Notes under the pieces: model-generated
The model's database searches: none
Seen by the model: only the letters and a program-made list of their open reading frames with translations
What the model was told of the DNA's origin: nothing
In this document: positions 7,083 through 15,687 of the stretch, piece by piece
How positions within the stretch are numbered: the first letter of the stretch is position 1
How the letters are laid out: each line of letters begins with the position of its first letter
From: Luteolibacter arcticus
GTDB taxonomy: Bacteria > Verrucomicrobiota > Verrucomicrobiia > Verrucomicrobiales > Akkermansiaceae
NCBI RefSeq assembly: GCF_025950235.1
Contig: NZ_JAPDDT010000004.1
Span: forward strand, 186,001 to 250,000
DNA length: 64,000 nucleotides
Direction: 5' to 3'
Program-made: the position numbers and the translations under genes

Positions 7083-10000
7083 ATGAAACCCACTTCTTTT
7101 GACGGAAAAAAGCATTTCCGTGCTCGTCGCTATTTAGGGCGCCGTTTCCAGCAGCCTCGAGGCTTCGCTTTGGTGATCTCGCTGTCGCTGATGGTGCTGC
7201 TTACGGTCTTGGCCGTGGGGCTCCTTTCGCTGTCCACGATTTCGCTGCGCGCCTCGGCTCACTCGGACGCCATGTGGGCTGCCAAAGGCAATGCACGGCT
7301 CGCGCTGATGCTGGCGATCGGCCAATTGCAGAAGACCGCCGGCCCCGATCAACGGATCTCCGCACCGGCGAATCTGGTCAATACGAGCCATCCCCAAGGA
7401 GTCGCCGGCGTTTGGAAATCCTGGCGTCCGCCGACCGACGGCACAGCCGACTATGAGGCGGAGAAGACGAACCGCTTCGCCGGCTACGTGATGTCGGCCC
7501 CTACTTTTCCAGCGACTGTCGATCCAGCCACGATGCCCGGCACCGGCTCGCCCTCGGAACTCCTGGTTGGCGAAGGCAGCCTTGGAATGAACTCCACGGA
7601 TCGCCAGGTGCGGGCTCCGATTGTCAGCGTTGGCAAAAAAGGCACCCCCGACTCCGGCTCGGTGGCCTGGGTCGCGCTCGATGAGGGCGTCAAAGGCCGC
7701 ATCGACCTGCTTCCCGACAAGGACACTTCCACCAACACCCTCGGCAAGAACATCACCCGCCTCGGCTCCTCGCCACGCAACAAGGCCGGCAAGTTCGCCG
7801 GCTTGGAAACCTTGGCCGCCGACGACAAGATGCTCACCGAGACCCTGCCGAAGCTGGTCAGCACGGATGAAGTGAACCTGATGTCGGCCGACAAGACGAC
7901 TTTCGGCAAATACTTCCACGATTTTAGCGTCACCTCGAATTCGGTGCAGGCCGACGTCGCGAACGGCGGCTTGAAGACGGACCTGAGCGTACTTTTCGAC
8001 AGCCCCACCCTGCCGACCGAGTTCGCCAGCCGCCGACTCTACTCGGGCACCACCAGCGCCTTCGGTGGTTCGACCTCCGATCCGCTGTGGGGCATCTACC
8101 ACCACCACTACCGGCTCTATCAGCGGACCGCCGCCAATGACAACCCGAAGGATGGCCTGAAGAACTACGTCGGCAGCCGCTATCGCCTGAACACGATCTC
8201 CGACCGCACCCTCCGCGACAATCGCTACGAGCCGAACATGGCCACGCTGACCGAGTCGATCATCATGCCCACCATCGCCAAGGTGGACATCGTCTTCAGC
8301 TTGGTCGTCCGTGACGTTCACGGCGGTCGCGCCGAAGGCCTCCGGGCTGCGGGCTACCCCCAGATGCTGCACATGATGTATCTGCCGGTCATCACGCTGC
8401 ACAATCCCTACAATGTTCCGCTTCGCTTCACCCAGCTCGAGGTCGAGTTTGAAGACCTTCCGATGGGCTTCCAGTTCTTCGTGAACGGCCAACCGGCCAC
8501 CGGCGGTCCTCAGGCATTCAACCAGCTCTATGTCAACAAGGAGAACGGCCAGACCAAGAAGATTTTCAAGCTGGTGCTCACCGGCGACCTGAACGCCAAC
8601 CGCGAGGTCGTGATGGGAGCCGGCGAAACCCGGATCTTCGGCAAGCCATTCCCGCCGACCTGGACTTGGAACAACGAGTCCGCCGGAACCGGAGCGGACG
8701 GCACCATGATGTTCGACTGGCGGAACGACAAGACAGCCCAAGGCAACCGCATCATGCCCGGCATGATCACCGGACCGAATGATGGCATCGGCTACGATCT
8801 CGACTGGCTGGCAGCGACCAACCGCCAGCCGTGGCTCACGTCCCGCACCAGTGAAGGCATCATCCCCGTCAAACCGACCGAAAGCGTCAGCGTGCAGTAC
8901 GGACCGAAGAGCCAGGCCAGCACGCCTAACAACAAGTTTGCGGTGACCCTACGGCTGACTCCTGGGAACTCGACCAACAACTACTCCACCACGCAGGTCT
9001 TCTTCAAGGACGAGGCTCGCCTCAAGGCAATCCTCGAAGAAGGGACTTCACCTCGATTCCAAGATCGCCGGCAGTTCCCGGAGACCTTCCCCAAGCCGGG
9101 GGTCGAAGGCAACCGCACGGCGCAATCCCTCTACGAATCCAACGGCCAGACGATCAGCCGCTACGTGAATGCCAAGCCGTTCGCGATCTTCAGCCTGAGC
9201 GGAAAGACCACCAAGGATTCTTTTACCCGTTCGCGACCGGTTGCCGACACCGGGATCACCTTCCAGATGGCGACCTGCGATTTCACCACCGCAGCCAGCC
9301 AAGGTTCCAGCCCGCTGGAGTTCGTGCTGACCCCCGTGCGCAACGGCAGCGGCGGCATTGAGTCGGAAGGCTTGAAGGGCTATTTCTTTGGCGGCCACGG
9401 TGCCAACCGCGGCTCGACCAGTGCTACCTTCTACGAGATCCCCCAGGCCCCGCTGCAGTCGATCGCGCAAATGCGCCATGCGAATGCCGCCAGCCTCGGC
9501 AGCGCGCCCTACTTCACCTACTCCGTCGGCGAATCCCGCGCCCACCCGGCGATTCCGGTCAACGCGGTGAAATTCCAGCCGGATACCAGCCGCGTGATGC
9601 TCGACCACTCTTGGCTGGCCAATGATGCCCTGTGGGACCGCTACTGGTTCTCCACCCTCGCCTCGCTTCAAGGCACCGGCTACACCGGCAGCGATGCGAT
9701 CGCCCAGACCGCGCTGGCGAGCGAGTTCTTCGGTGGCACCCGCAACCTGCCGAACCCGCGCAATCAACCCTATCTCACGGCCGGCAACACCGCCGAGAGC
9801 GCGGCGTCGTCGATCCTCGTCCCCGAGCAAAAGGGTACCAGGACCGGTGCCTACGTTATGACCAAGGGTGGCTTCAACGTGAACAGCGTTTCCAAGTCGG
9901 CTTGGATCTCGGTGCTGAGCGCCCTTTCCAATTCCTCGATCCCGATCGCCGCGGGCTCGCTGGAAGCGACCGGTGACGATGTCCCCATGCTGCGCATGCG

Positions 10001-10613
10001 GCGGCCCGTCGGTGGCCTTAAGGAAGGCCGCGAACTCAAGAACCAGCTCTGGAACAGCTATCGCAAGCTCACGCCCGGCGAGATCGACCTGCTCGCCGAG
10101 CAGATCGTGGTGGAGGTGCGCGAGCGCGGTCCCTTCCTCTCGATGTCCGACTTCGTCAACCGTCGCTTGGACAGCGGTGAACTCGCCCAGAAGGGTGCGC
10201 TCCAGGCGGCGATCGACCGCTGCCAGTTCAACGAGATCATGGAAGCCAATGCGACCACCATCACCACCGCTGACGTGGCCTCCTTCGGCTGGAAGAACCC
10301 CGCCGCCGTGAATGGCACCAACACCGGTGCCGGAGCTCCGGGCGAAATCTCCCAGGGCGACGTGCTGTCCGCCATCGGTTCCTTCGCCACCGTGCGCTCG
10401 GATACGTTCAAGATCCGCGCCTTTGGCGATGCCCGCGACAAGGAAGACAAGGTCCTAGCCCGTGCCTGGTGCGAGGCCACCGTGCAGCGCTTCCCGGAAT
10501 ATGTGGACGGCACCGACAAACCGGAAGTGGCCGCCACCACCGAGGCGAACAAGACCTTCGGCCGGCGCTTTTCCGTGGTTGCATTCCGCTGGCTTCACCC
10601 GGATGAAGTGTGA
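7083..10613 (+). CDS. Verru_Chthon cassette protein A-like giant pseudopilin-type membrane protein
   Basis: 1176 residues from ATG 7083; an in-frame start at 6984 exists but precedes low-complexity sequence. A basic N-terminus is followed by PRGFALVISLSLMVLLTV, a prepilin/PilX-like transmembrane helix, then ANARLALMLAIGQLQKTAGPDQRI, which I recognise as the hallmark of the Verru_Chthon cassette protein A family (TIGR02600). The rest is a very long extracytoplasmic region rich in Asn, Thr and Gly. These proteins are known essentially only from Verrucomicrobiota and usually sit with cassette proteins B, C and D; none of those is adjacent here. The role is unknown; a type IV pilus or type II secretion-like surface apparatus has been suggested for such gene sets. 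There is no Shine-Dalgarno sequence. Confidence 0.82.
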   Translation: MKPTSFDGKKHFRARRYLGRRFQQPRGFALVISLSLMVLLTVLAVGLLSLSTISLRASAHSDAMWAAKGNARLALMLAIGQLQKTAGPDQRISAPANLVNTSHPQGVAGVWKSWRPPTDGTADYEAEKTNRFAGYVMSAPTFPATVDPATMPGTGSPSELLVGEGSLGMNSTDRQVRAPIVSVGKKGTPDSGSVAWVALDEGVKGRIDLLPDKDTSTNTLGKNITRLGSSPRNKAGKFAGLETLAADDKMLTETLPKLVSTDEVNLMSADKTTFGKYFHDFSVTSNSVQADVANGGLKTDLSVLFDSPTLPTEFASRRLYSGTTSAFGGSTSDPLWGIYHHHYRLYQRTAANDNPKDGLKNYVGSRYRLNTISDRTLRDNRYEPNMATLTESIIMPTIAKVDIVFSLVVRDVHGGRAEGLRAAGYPQMLHMMYLPVITLHNPYNVPLRFTQLEVEFEDLPMGFQFFVNGQPATGGPQAFNQLYVNKENGQTKKIFKLVLTGDLNANREVVMGAGETRIFGKPFPPTWTWNNESAGTGADGTMMFDWRNDKTAQGNRIMPGMITGPNDGIGYDLDWLAATNRQPWLTSRTSEGIIPVKPTESVSVQYGPKSQASTPNNKFAVTLRLTPGNSTNNYSTTQVFFKDEARLKAILEEGTSPRFQDRRQFPETFPKPGVEGNRTAQSLYESNGQTISRYVNAKPFAIFSLSGKTTKDSFTRSRPVADTGITFQMATCDFTTAASQGSSPLEFVLTPVRNGSGGIESEGLKGYFFGGHGANRGSTSATFYEIPQAPLQSIAQMRHANAASLGSAPYFTYSVGESRAHPAIPVNAVKFQPDTSRVMLDHSWLANDALWDRYWFSTLASLQGTGYTGSDAIAQTALASEFFGGTRNLPNPRNQPYLTAGNTAESAASSILVPEQKGTRTGAYVMTKGGFNVNSVSKSAWISVLSALSNSSIPIAAGSLEATGDDVPMLRMRRPVGGLKEGRELKNQLWNSYRKLTPGEIDLLAEQIVVEVRERGPFLSMSDFVNRRLDSGELAQKGALQAAIDRCQFNEIMEANATTITTADVASFGWKNPAAVNGTNTGAGAPGEISQGDVLSAIGSFATVRSDTFKIRAFGDARDKEDKVLARAWCEATVQRFPEYVDGTDKPEVAATTEANKTFGRRFSVVAFRWLHPDEV

Positions 10614-10640
10614 AGCGCGATGTGGAATCGCCAAACTGCC

Positions 10641-11363
10641 ATGACGATGCGTCTTCTTCCGCTTTTCGCCCTCGCCCTGTCCGCCGCTTCCGCCTTTGGC
10701 CAGGGTCGCAAGGTCGCCTTCCGCACCTTGTGCCTTGATCACGTCAAGGACCTGACCGAGCTCAGCTTGCCCGCCGCCAAGGCCGGCGAGGGTGCAGTCA
10801 CAGTGCCGCTCTTCACCGCTTCCACTTCGGAAGTCATCGAATCGACCTTCCCCTCCGGGGAGGCCGTGCTCTACGTCAAGGGTGCCGGTGGTGCCACCGA
10901 CAAGCCGGTGATCGCCGCCAGGGCCCCGCTCGCCAAGGGGGACCGCCAGCTCTTCGTCCTGATGCCCGGCCCTGGAGGCGAGGGCAAGCCAGCCTATGTG
11001 ATGCGGGCGTATGACGACGACCTGAACTCCTTCAAGCTCGGTGCCGTCCGCGCCATCAACCTGGCGCCCGTTCCCGTGCGCTTCGTGGTCTCCGGTGCCA
11101 CCACGCCACAGATCCCGGCCGACAAGCATGCGATCTTCCCGCAATCCACCAAGGTCGACGAATACAACATGTATCCGGTGGCCGTGGAGTTCCTCAGCGG
11201 CAATGGCGACTGGGTGAAAGGCTACTCGGCGAGCTGGAAGGCGAGCGACCAGCGCCGCGAAATCGTGGTCACGCTCGTCGATGGCAAGTTCAAGCAGCCG
11301 GTGGTGAAGATCTTCAGCGACATCCCGCCATGGCTCCAGCAGCCGGCGGCCGCCACGCCTTGA
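10641..11363 (+). CDS. Exported protein of unknown function downstream of cassette A
   Basis: 240 residues from ATG 10641 (ATG 10620 and 10647 are alternatives); the last two give a clean signal peptide, MRLLPLFALALSAASAFGQ. The mature part has no motif I recognise: beta-rich, with VPVRFVVSGAT and PPWLQQP near the end and a Pro/Ala tail. It starts 27 bp after the cassette A stop on the same strand, so it is probably co-transcribed and may be a partner of that protein. It ends exactly where the convergent squalene synthase-type gene ends (stop codons abut at 11361-11366). Confidence 0.75.
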   Translation: MTMRLLPLFALALSAASAFGQGRKVAFRTLCLDHVKDLTELSLPAAKAGEGAVTVPLFTASTSEVIESTFPSGEAVLYVKGAGGATDKPVIAARAPLAKGDRQLFVLMPGPGGEGKPAYVMRAYDDDLNSFKLGAVRAINLAPVPVRFVVSGATTPQIPADKHAIFPQSTKVDEYNMYPVAVEFLSGNGDWVKGYSASWKASDQRREIVVTLVDGKFKQPVVKIFSDIPPWLQQPAAATP

Positions 11364-12323
11364 TTAAGGGCGAATCGAGCCTTTCGGCCACCAGCAGGCG
11401 CGCCACATGGCGCGCCTGACTTCTTTCCGGGTGACCTTCACCTTCGCCTCCGCGGCAGGATCAGCCCGGAGCAGCGCCACGGTGTCCTCGCCGATCAGGG
11501 CGGGCAGCACGGATGCGGCACGCAGGCGCCACTGGTTCAGCCGTGAGGAATAACGGCGACCCGATTCAAGCCACACCGCCGCGTGATCCAGCCACTCCTT
11601 TCGCAAGGACGCCATCTGCTCGCGGTCATGGGGATTCGCCACGGGCAAGTAGCAGCGCCCTTGGGACAGGTCGGCCGGCAGATCGCGGAGAATGTTCACG
11701 AGCTGCAGCCCCATCCCGTAGCGCACGCCCAGATCGCGGAGATCGTCGGGGTTCGAATCGGAGAACCGGTTGCCCATCGTAAGCAAGCCGATGCGCGTCC
11801 AGAAGGCTCCCACGCAACCGGCGACCCGATAGCAGTAATCCTCCAGCTCCTCCTCGCTCTTCAGCGCCACCGGACGCGCGCGGCTGGCCTCTTCAAATCG
11901 CACTAGATCAAGCCGCTGGCCGCTGATGATGGTCGCCAGCACTTCCCGCACGGCATCGGCTTGGAGTCCGTCGAGTTCCGCAAGCCCAGCGAAACACTCA
12001 TCGAGCCGCTCCAATAGCACGCGCTCCCCCATATCGGTCTGCTTCTCGGCAAACGCCCGCAACTTGCGCGACCGCCACTCAGAACCCTTGCCCTGCAACT
12101 CAGCCGCGAACCCATCGAGCAACTCCAGCCGGTCATCCACCGGGACCTCCGCGGTGTCCGCCAGCGTGTCGCTGGCGCGGGCCAGCAGGTAGCCGGTCGC
12201 GGTAGCCGGGCGCATCGGCTGGGGAAGCAGCCGCAAGCTCAGGTAGAAGGACCGCGAAACATTTCGCAAAACGTGACGGTCAAGTTGCACCGGCCTCAGA
12301 GAGCCCCGATCGACGCGCTCCAT
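11364..12323 (-). CDS. Squalene/phytoene synthase family protein
   Basis: 319 residues from ATG 12323. Head-to-head prenyl transferase: joins two C15 or C20 prenyl diphosphates. Both Asp-rich Mg2+/diphosphate sites are seen, DTLAD (~53) and DLPAD (in NILRDLPADLSQGRCYLP), along with the family start RNVSRSFYLSLRLLP. The YLLARASDT region looks closer to eukaryotic-type squalene synthases than to CrtB phytoene synthases. No hopanoid or carotenoid genes are adjacent, so the final product (squalene, hopanoid precursor or carotenoid) cannot be settled here. Convergent with the exported-protein gene, with no gap. Confidence 0.9.
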   Translation of the reverse strand: MERVDRGSLRPVQLDRHVLRNVSRSFYLSLRLLPQPMRPATATGYLLARASDTLADTAEVPVDDRLELLDGFAAELQGKGSEWRSRKLRAFAEKQTDMGERVLLERLDECFAGLAELDGLQADAVREVLATIISGQRLDLVRFEEASRARPVALKSEEELEDYCYRVAGCVGAFWTRIGLLTMGNRFSDSNPDDLRDLGVRYGMGLQLVNILRDLPADLSQGRCYLPVANPHDREQMASLRKEWLDHAAVWLESGRRYSSRLNQWRLRAASVLPALIGEDTVALLRADPAAEAKVKVTRKEVRRAMWRACWWPKGSIRP

Positions 12324-12402
12324 CAAGTCCCAAAATCGGCGGAACCGTGCGTAAATCCCGATCCATGAGGACTATCCTGACGCACCTCATCGCACCCAGG
12401 CA

Positions 12403-12436
12403 GTGAGAGACGCGGGCTGCGGCAGCCCGGGCTCAC
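12403..12436. terminator. Hairpin at the 3' end of the pseudokinase gene
   Basis: Nested stem: outer GTGAG/CTCAC around CGGGCTG-cgg-CAGCCCG. It includes the stop codon of the minus-strand pseudokinase and lies 80 bp upstream of the minus-strand squalene synthase-type gene. There is no run of Us, so intrinsic termination is uncertain; it may instead protect the mRNA end or be a repeat-type palindrome. Confidence 0.35.
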
Positions 12437-14973
12437 AGCTCCTTAAGCCGCTGCTGGCACCACGTCAGGCCTTCGTAGTACTCCTCGTTGTGCGGGCGCT
12501 CGCGATTGAGCTGGGTCCACACCGCCACCGCTTCGCCAAAGGCCGCTTGGGCGAGTTCCGGCTTGTCGGCCAGTTGCGCGGCATGTCCCAAATCGCCCAG
12601 CATGTAGCCCAGCGAACGCCGGACCGACTCGGCGCGCAACAAGGCGTTGTCCTCGCTGGTCAGCAGCTTGCGCAACATCTCCGCGGCACGGCTCTCAAGC
12701 TCGATCTCGCGGGCGCGGTCGCCGTCGGCACCGCCCATCCGGCCCTTTTGCCACAGCAGCAGCGCGAGCCGGTACTTCGCCACCGGGTCGGCGGATTCGC
12801 CGACCGCGATTTGCTCGACCAGGAGAATCGCCTCTTCCACCCGCTTCTTCGCCTCCGCGGTTTCGCCACGGTCACGCAAGATCCCTGCCATCAAGCCGTG
12901 CTGCCCGGCCAACATCGACCGGACCTCGGCCTGATCCGGCTGCTGGCCCATCAATTCTTCTAACAGCTTCACCGCCGCCTTGGACATCGAAGTCGCCGAA
13001 CCGACATCGCCGGAGAGGATCGCCGCCTCCGCCATGCCGCCATAGCAGCCGGCAAGCTCCAGCCGCATCTCCAGATTGCCGGGCTCCTTCTTAAGCAAAT
13101 CTAACAGCTCCTCCGAAGCCTGGGCGCGCACCTCGCGCGCGCTGCCCATTTCGCCGATGCCATCGAGGATGGTGGCGGAGTCGAGGAAACAGCGGGCCAG
13201 TTCCGAGCGCAGCACGGTGGCATCCGGCCGCTGCTCCGAAAGCCGTGACAAGGTCTGGGTGGCACGATGAAGCTGGTCCAGCGCGGCATTGTCCTTCCCC
13301 GCCGCGGCGAGCAGCTTCGACTCATGGAAATCCAGCACCGCGAGCAGTTGCTGCACGCGATCCGCATCGGCCGCCGCTTGCGGCACCGCTTCGAGCGACT
13401 TGCGCGCCGACGCGAAGGCCGCCTCCGCGCCGTCGTCATTGCGATCCTGCAGGAGCAATGCCAGTAGCAGCCGGTCGGTCGCCAGCCGCAGGTCGAGATC
13501 GGGGCCGGCCGGCAAATCATCGGCCGCCGCCATCGCCTCCTCCAGACGCTGCGCCGCTACCTTCGGATCGCCGCGGGCGAGCGACACTTCGGCCAGTTGC
13601 AGTCGCGCCCGCGCCCGCTCTTCCTTCAGGGCCTCGACCTCCGCGGTCCGCGTAATGAAATCCAGGAAATAGTACTCCAGCCGTTTCAGCCGCTGCTCGC
13701 GCCCATCCAGCGGCGGCAACTTGCGGTGCCCCTTCTCCATGGCCCACGCGAAGAGATGGTCACCGGTCGCCCGCGATGCCTCGAGGCGCGCGAGCCAAAG
13801 ATCCTTTTCGTACTGGAGCACCTTGCGCTCGCGATCGAGCACGATATCCGCCTCCGCTTTCCCGCTCTCCGCCACCTTTCGCTCTGCCTCAAGCCGGGCG
13901 ACATCGTTGCGACGGCCCTGCTCCTCCGATTCCAGCTCCTTGGTCTTGACGTTCCAGAGCATGGAAAACACCAGCGCCGCCCCCGCCATCACGCCGCTGG
14001 CCACATTCGCCCGCCACGCGCTGCGACGCGCCCGGCGCTGCTGGTCCAGCAATGACTCCCGCATCTGCTCCTCACCCGCCGCCCGCTCCGCTTGCTCGAA
14101 TCCGCGCAATAGCTCGCCCGCATTCGCAGGGCGCACGGCGGGGTCGAGCGAGAGGCACCGGTCGAGCTGATCGCGATAGGCAGACTCCAGGGAATTTGCC
14201 GGCGCATCCGGCCAAGAGACGCCCGGCCGTCCCTCGATCATCCGGGCGATGCTTTTCAGGTTCGCCGCGATCCCCTCGCGCCGCGTCATCCCGGGCTCGG
14301 GAGCCACTTCGTCAAAGGTCTCGGTGCAGCGCGGGAACGCCCCGGTGACCATCCGGTAGGCCAGCACGCCGAAGGCAAAGACATCCCACCGGTAGCCCTT
14401 TTCCCGCAGGTAGCCACCGGCATCGCGGAGCTGCTCGGGCGGCTGGTAGAGGATCGCATCCGTATAATCGAGCGCCTGGACCCCGGGCATGTTGCCGAGC
14501 GTCCAATCGGTCAGCGCGACCTTGCCGTCATCGTCAAAAAATACATTCCCCGGCTTCAGGTTGCCGTGCGCCACCTGGCGGTCGTGCAACGCTGCCAATG
14601 CCCGGAGGATCTCCAGCACCACCGGCCACGACTCTTCGCCGGGAAAACGGGCCAAGCGGTGCTGCAACGAACGCGGCACCCACGTCCCCTCCACCTCGTC
14701 GGCGAGGAATGGCGTGACCCGCAGGATCTGCTTGCCGCGATAGTCCTCCCTCAGTTCCTCCAGCACCCCGGCTGGCCAGCCGGCCGCCTCCAACCGCTGC
14801 GCCGCTTCTTCCAGCAGCACGGGATTGACCGAGGCCGGATTGAAGAGCTTCACCGCTACTTCCCGGCCGCTCTCATCACGCGCTCGATACACCCGGCCGC
14901 AGGCCCCGGCTCCCACCGGGCCCACAACCTGCAATCGATTCACATCGGGGGGCTGCACGGGCACATCATGCAA
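12433..14973 (-). CDS. Membrane protein with degenerate Ser/Thr kinase domain (pseudokinase) and helical repeat C-terminus
   Basis: 846 residues from TTG 14973 (GTG 14964 also fits). Residues ~12-290 are a Hanks-type kinase fold: glycine loop GPVGAGACGRVY, VAVK with Lys42, and a PPEQL block. However, the catalytic HRDLKPxN reads HGNLKPGN (136-143), replacing the catalytic Asp with Asn138, and the DFG motif reads DWT (156-158). It should therefore be a pseudokinase or very weak enzyme. A single transmembrane helix follows (~324-341), then a coiled coil and a long alpha-helical region with TPR-like Ala-rich repeats, placing about 500 residues outside the membrane. It probably senses or scaffolds rather than phosphorylates. 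No phosphatase or FHA gene is adjacent. Confidence 0.85.
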   Translation of the reverse strand: MHDVPVQPPDVNRLQVVGPVGAGACGRVYRARDESGREVAVKLFNPASVNPVLLEEAAQRLEAAGWPAGVLEELREDYRGKQILRVTPFLADEVEGTWVPRSLQHRLARFPGEESWPVVLEILRALAALHDRQVAHGNLKPGNVFFDDDGKVALTDWTLGNMPGVQALDYTDAILYQPPEQLRDAGGYLREKGYRWDVFAFGVLAYRMVTGAFPRCTETFDEVAPEPGMTRREGIAANLKSIARMIEGRPGVSWPDAPANSLESAYRDQLDRCLSLDPAVRPANAGELLRGFEQAERAAGEEQMRESLLDQQRRARRSAWRANVASGVMAGAALVFSMLWNVKTKELESEEQGRRNDVARLEAERKVAESGKAEADIVLDRERKVLQYEKDLWLARLEASRATGDHLFAWAMEKGHRKLPPLDGREQRLKRLEYYFLDFITRTAEVEALKEERARARLQLAEVSLARGDPKVAAQRLEEAMAAADDLPAGPDLDLRLATDRLLLALLLQDRNDDGAEAAFASARKSLEAVPQAAADADRVQQLLAVLDFHESKLLAAAGKDNAALDQLHRATQTLSRLSEQRPDATVLRSELARCFLDSATILDGIGEMGSAREVRAQASEELLDLLKKEPGNLEMRLELAGCYGGMAEAAILSGDVGSATSMSKAAVKLLEELMGQQPDQAEVRSMLAGQHGLMAGILRDRGETAEAKKRVEEAILLVEQIAVGESADPVAKYRLALLLWQKGRMGGADGDRAREIELESRAAEMLRKLLTSEDNALLRAESVRRSLGYMLGDLGHAAQLADKPELAQAAFGEAVAVWTQLNRERPHNEEYYEGLTWCQQRLKEL

Positions 14974-15045
14974 GACGTCGGCGAATTCGCCAATCCCTCA
15001 ATTCGTCGTCAGTTGGTCCATCAAATCACGGTCGACCGATAGCCG

Positions 15046-15612
15046 TCAGCGAATCGCCGGCGAAAAAAGGGCAACCCAAAAAAGGACTACCACGATCAGG
15101 ATCAGGGCGATCCAAATCCAACGCGGGGCCCGGTAGCGAAGATGAGGTGTCCGGGCGATAATCTCCGCGTAGGCCGGCGACAGCACCGTGCGGCCCTTGG
15201 CGCAGAAAAGCAGATAAAGGACGGAGCCTCCAATCACCGTGCCAACCGGAATATTGAACAAACTGAACCCCGCCACCAGCGCCGCCGGAATCTTTGCCCG
15301 TGGCCGAAGCTTACGAAGCCCGCGACCGGAAATGAACTGCGCGATCCCAATCGCAATCAGGGTGCCCATGAACGTCCCATCCCAGTTGCCGAACCCACTC
15401 TCCGATCGGGTCCTGACGCCTCCATAAATTGCGACCAGTGCCACCACCGAAAGGGCCACGAGTATCGCGCTGAGGAGATAAAAAAATCCGACCGCCTTGA
15501 GCCAAGCCTCGTGCTTGAGGTGCTGGCTCCGGATCGCCTCCGCCCCGGACAAAGGCGCGGCCGGAGCCACCACCTCTTGGACTGCCGGAGGTTGATAGGG
15601 ATTATCAGTCAC
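15046..15612 (-). CDS. Small multi-pass membrane protein (NPYQPP type)
   Basis: 188 residues, GTG start at 15612 preceded by a purine-rich GGAAAGG. The N-terminus MTDNPYQPP followed by Pro/Ala/Val-rich sequence is a recurring layout in Verrucomicrobiota and Planctomycetota membrane proteins. About four hydrophobic helices follow: AVGFFYLLSAILVALSVVAL, GTFMGTLIAIGIAQFI, AALVAGFSLFNIPVGTVIG and IWIALILIVVVLFWVALF. No catalytic motif is visible; function unknown. It lies between the pseudokinase gene and the large cytochrome gene on the same strand, with 72- and 75-bp gaps. Confidence 0.75.
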   Translation of the reverse strand: MTDNPYQPPAVQEVVAPAAPLSGAEAIRSQHLKHEAWLKAVGFFYLLSAILVALSVVALVAIYGGVRTRSESGFGNWDGTFMGTLIAIGIAQFISGRGLRKLRPRAKIPAALVAGFSLFNIPVGTVIGGSVLYLLFCAKGRTVLSPAYAEIIARTPHLRYRAPRWIWIALILIVVVLFWVALFSPAIR

Positions 15613-15687
15613 GGATTTGCACCTTTCCCACCACCGCTGGAGATGCCAAGTCGCATCTCCGACGCTTGTTAGAGGGAGCGGGCAGGA

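Noticed and set aside
11745..11765. tRNA T-loop-like GGTTCGAATC
   Set aside because: Lies inside the squalene synthase-type coding frame, and no acceptor or anticodon stem can be folded around it.
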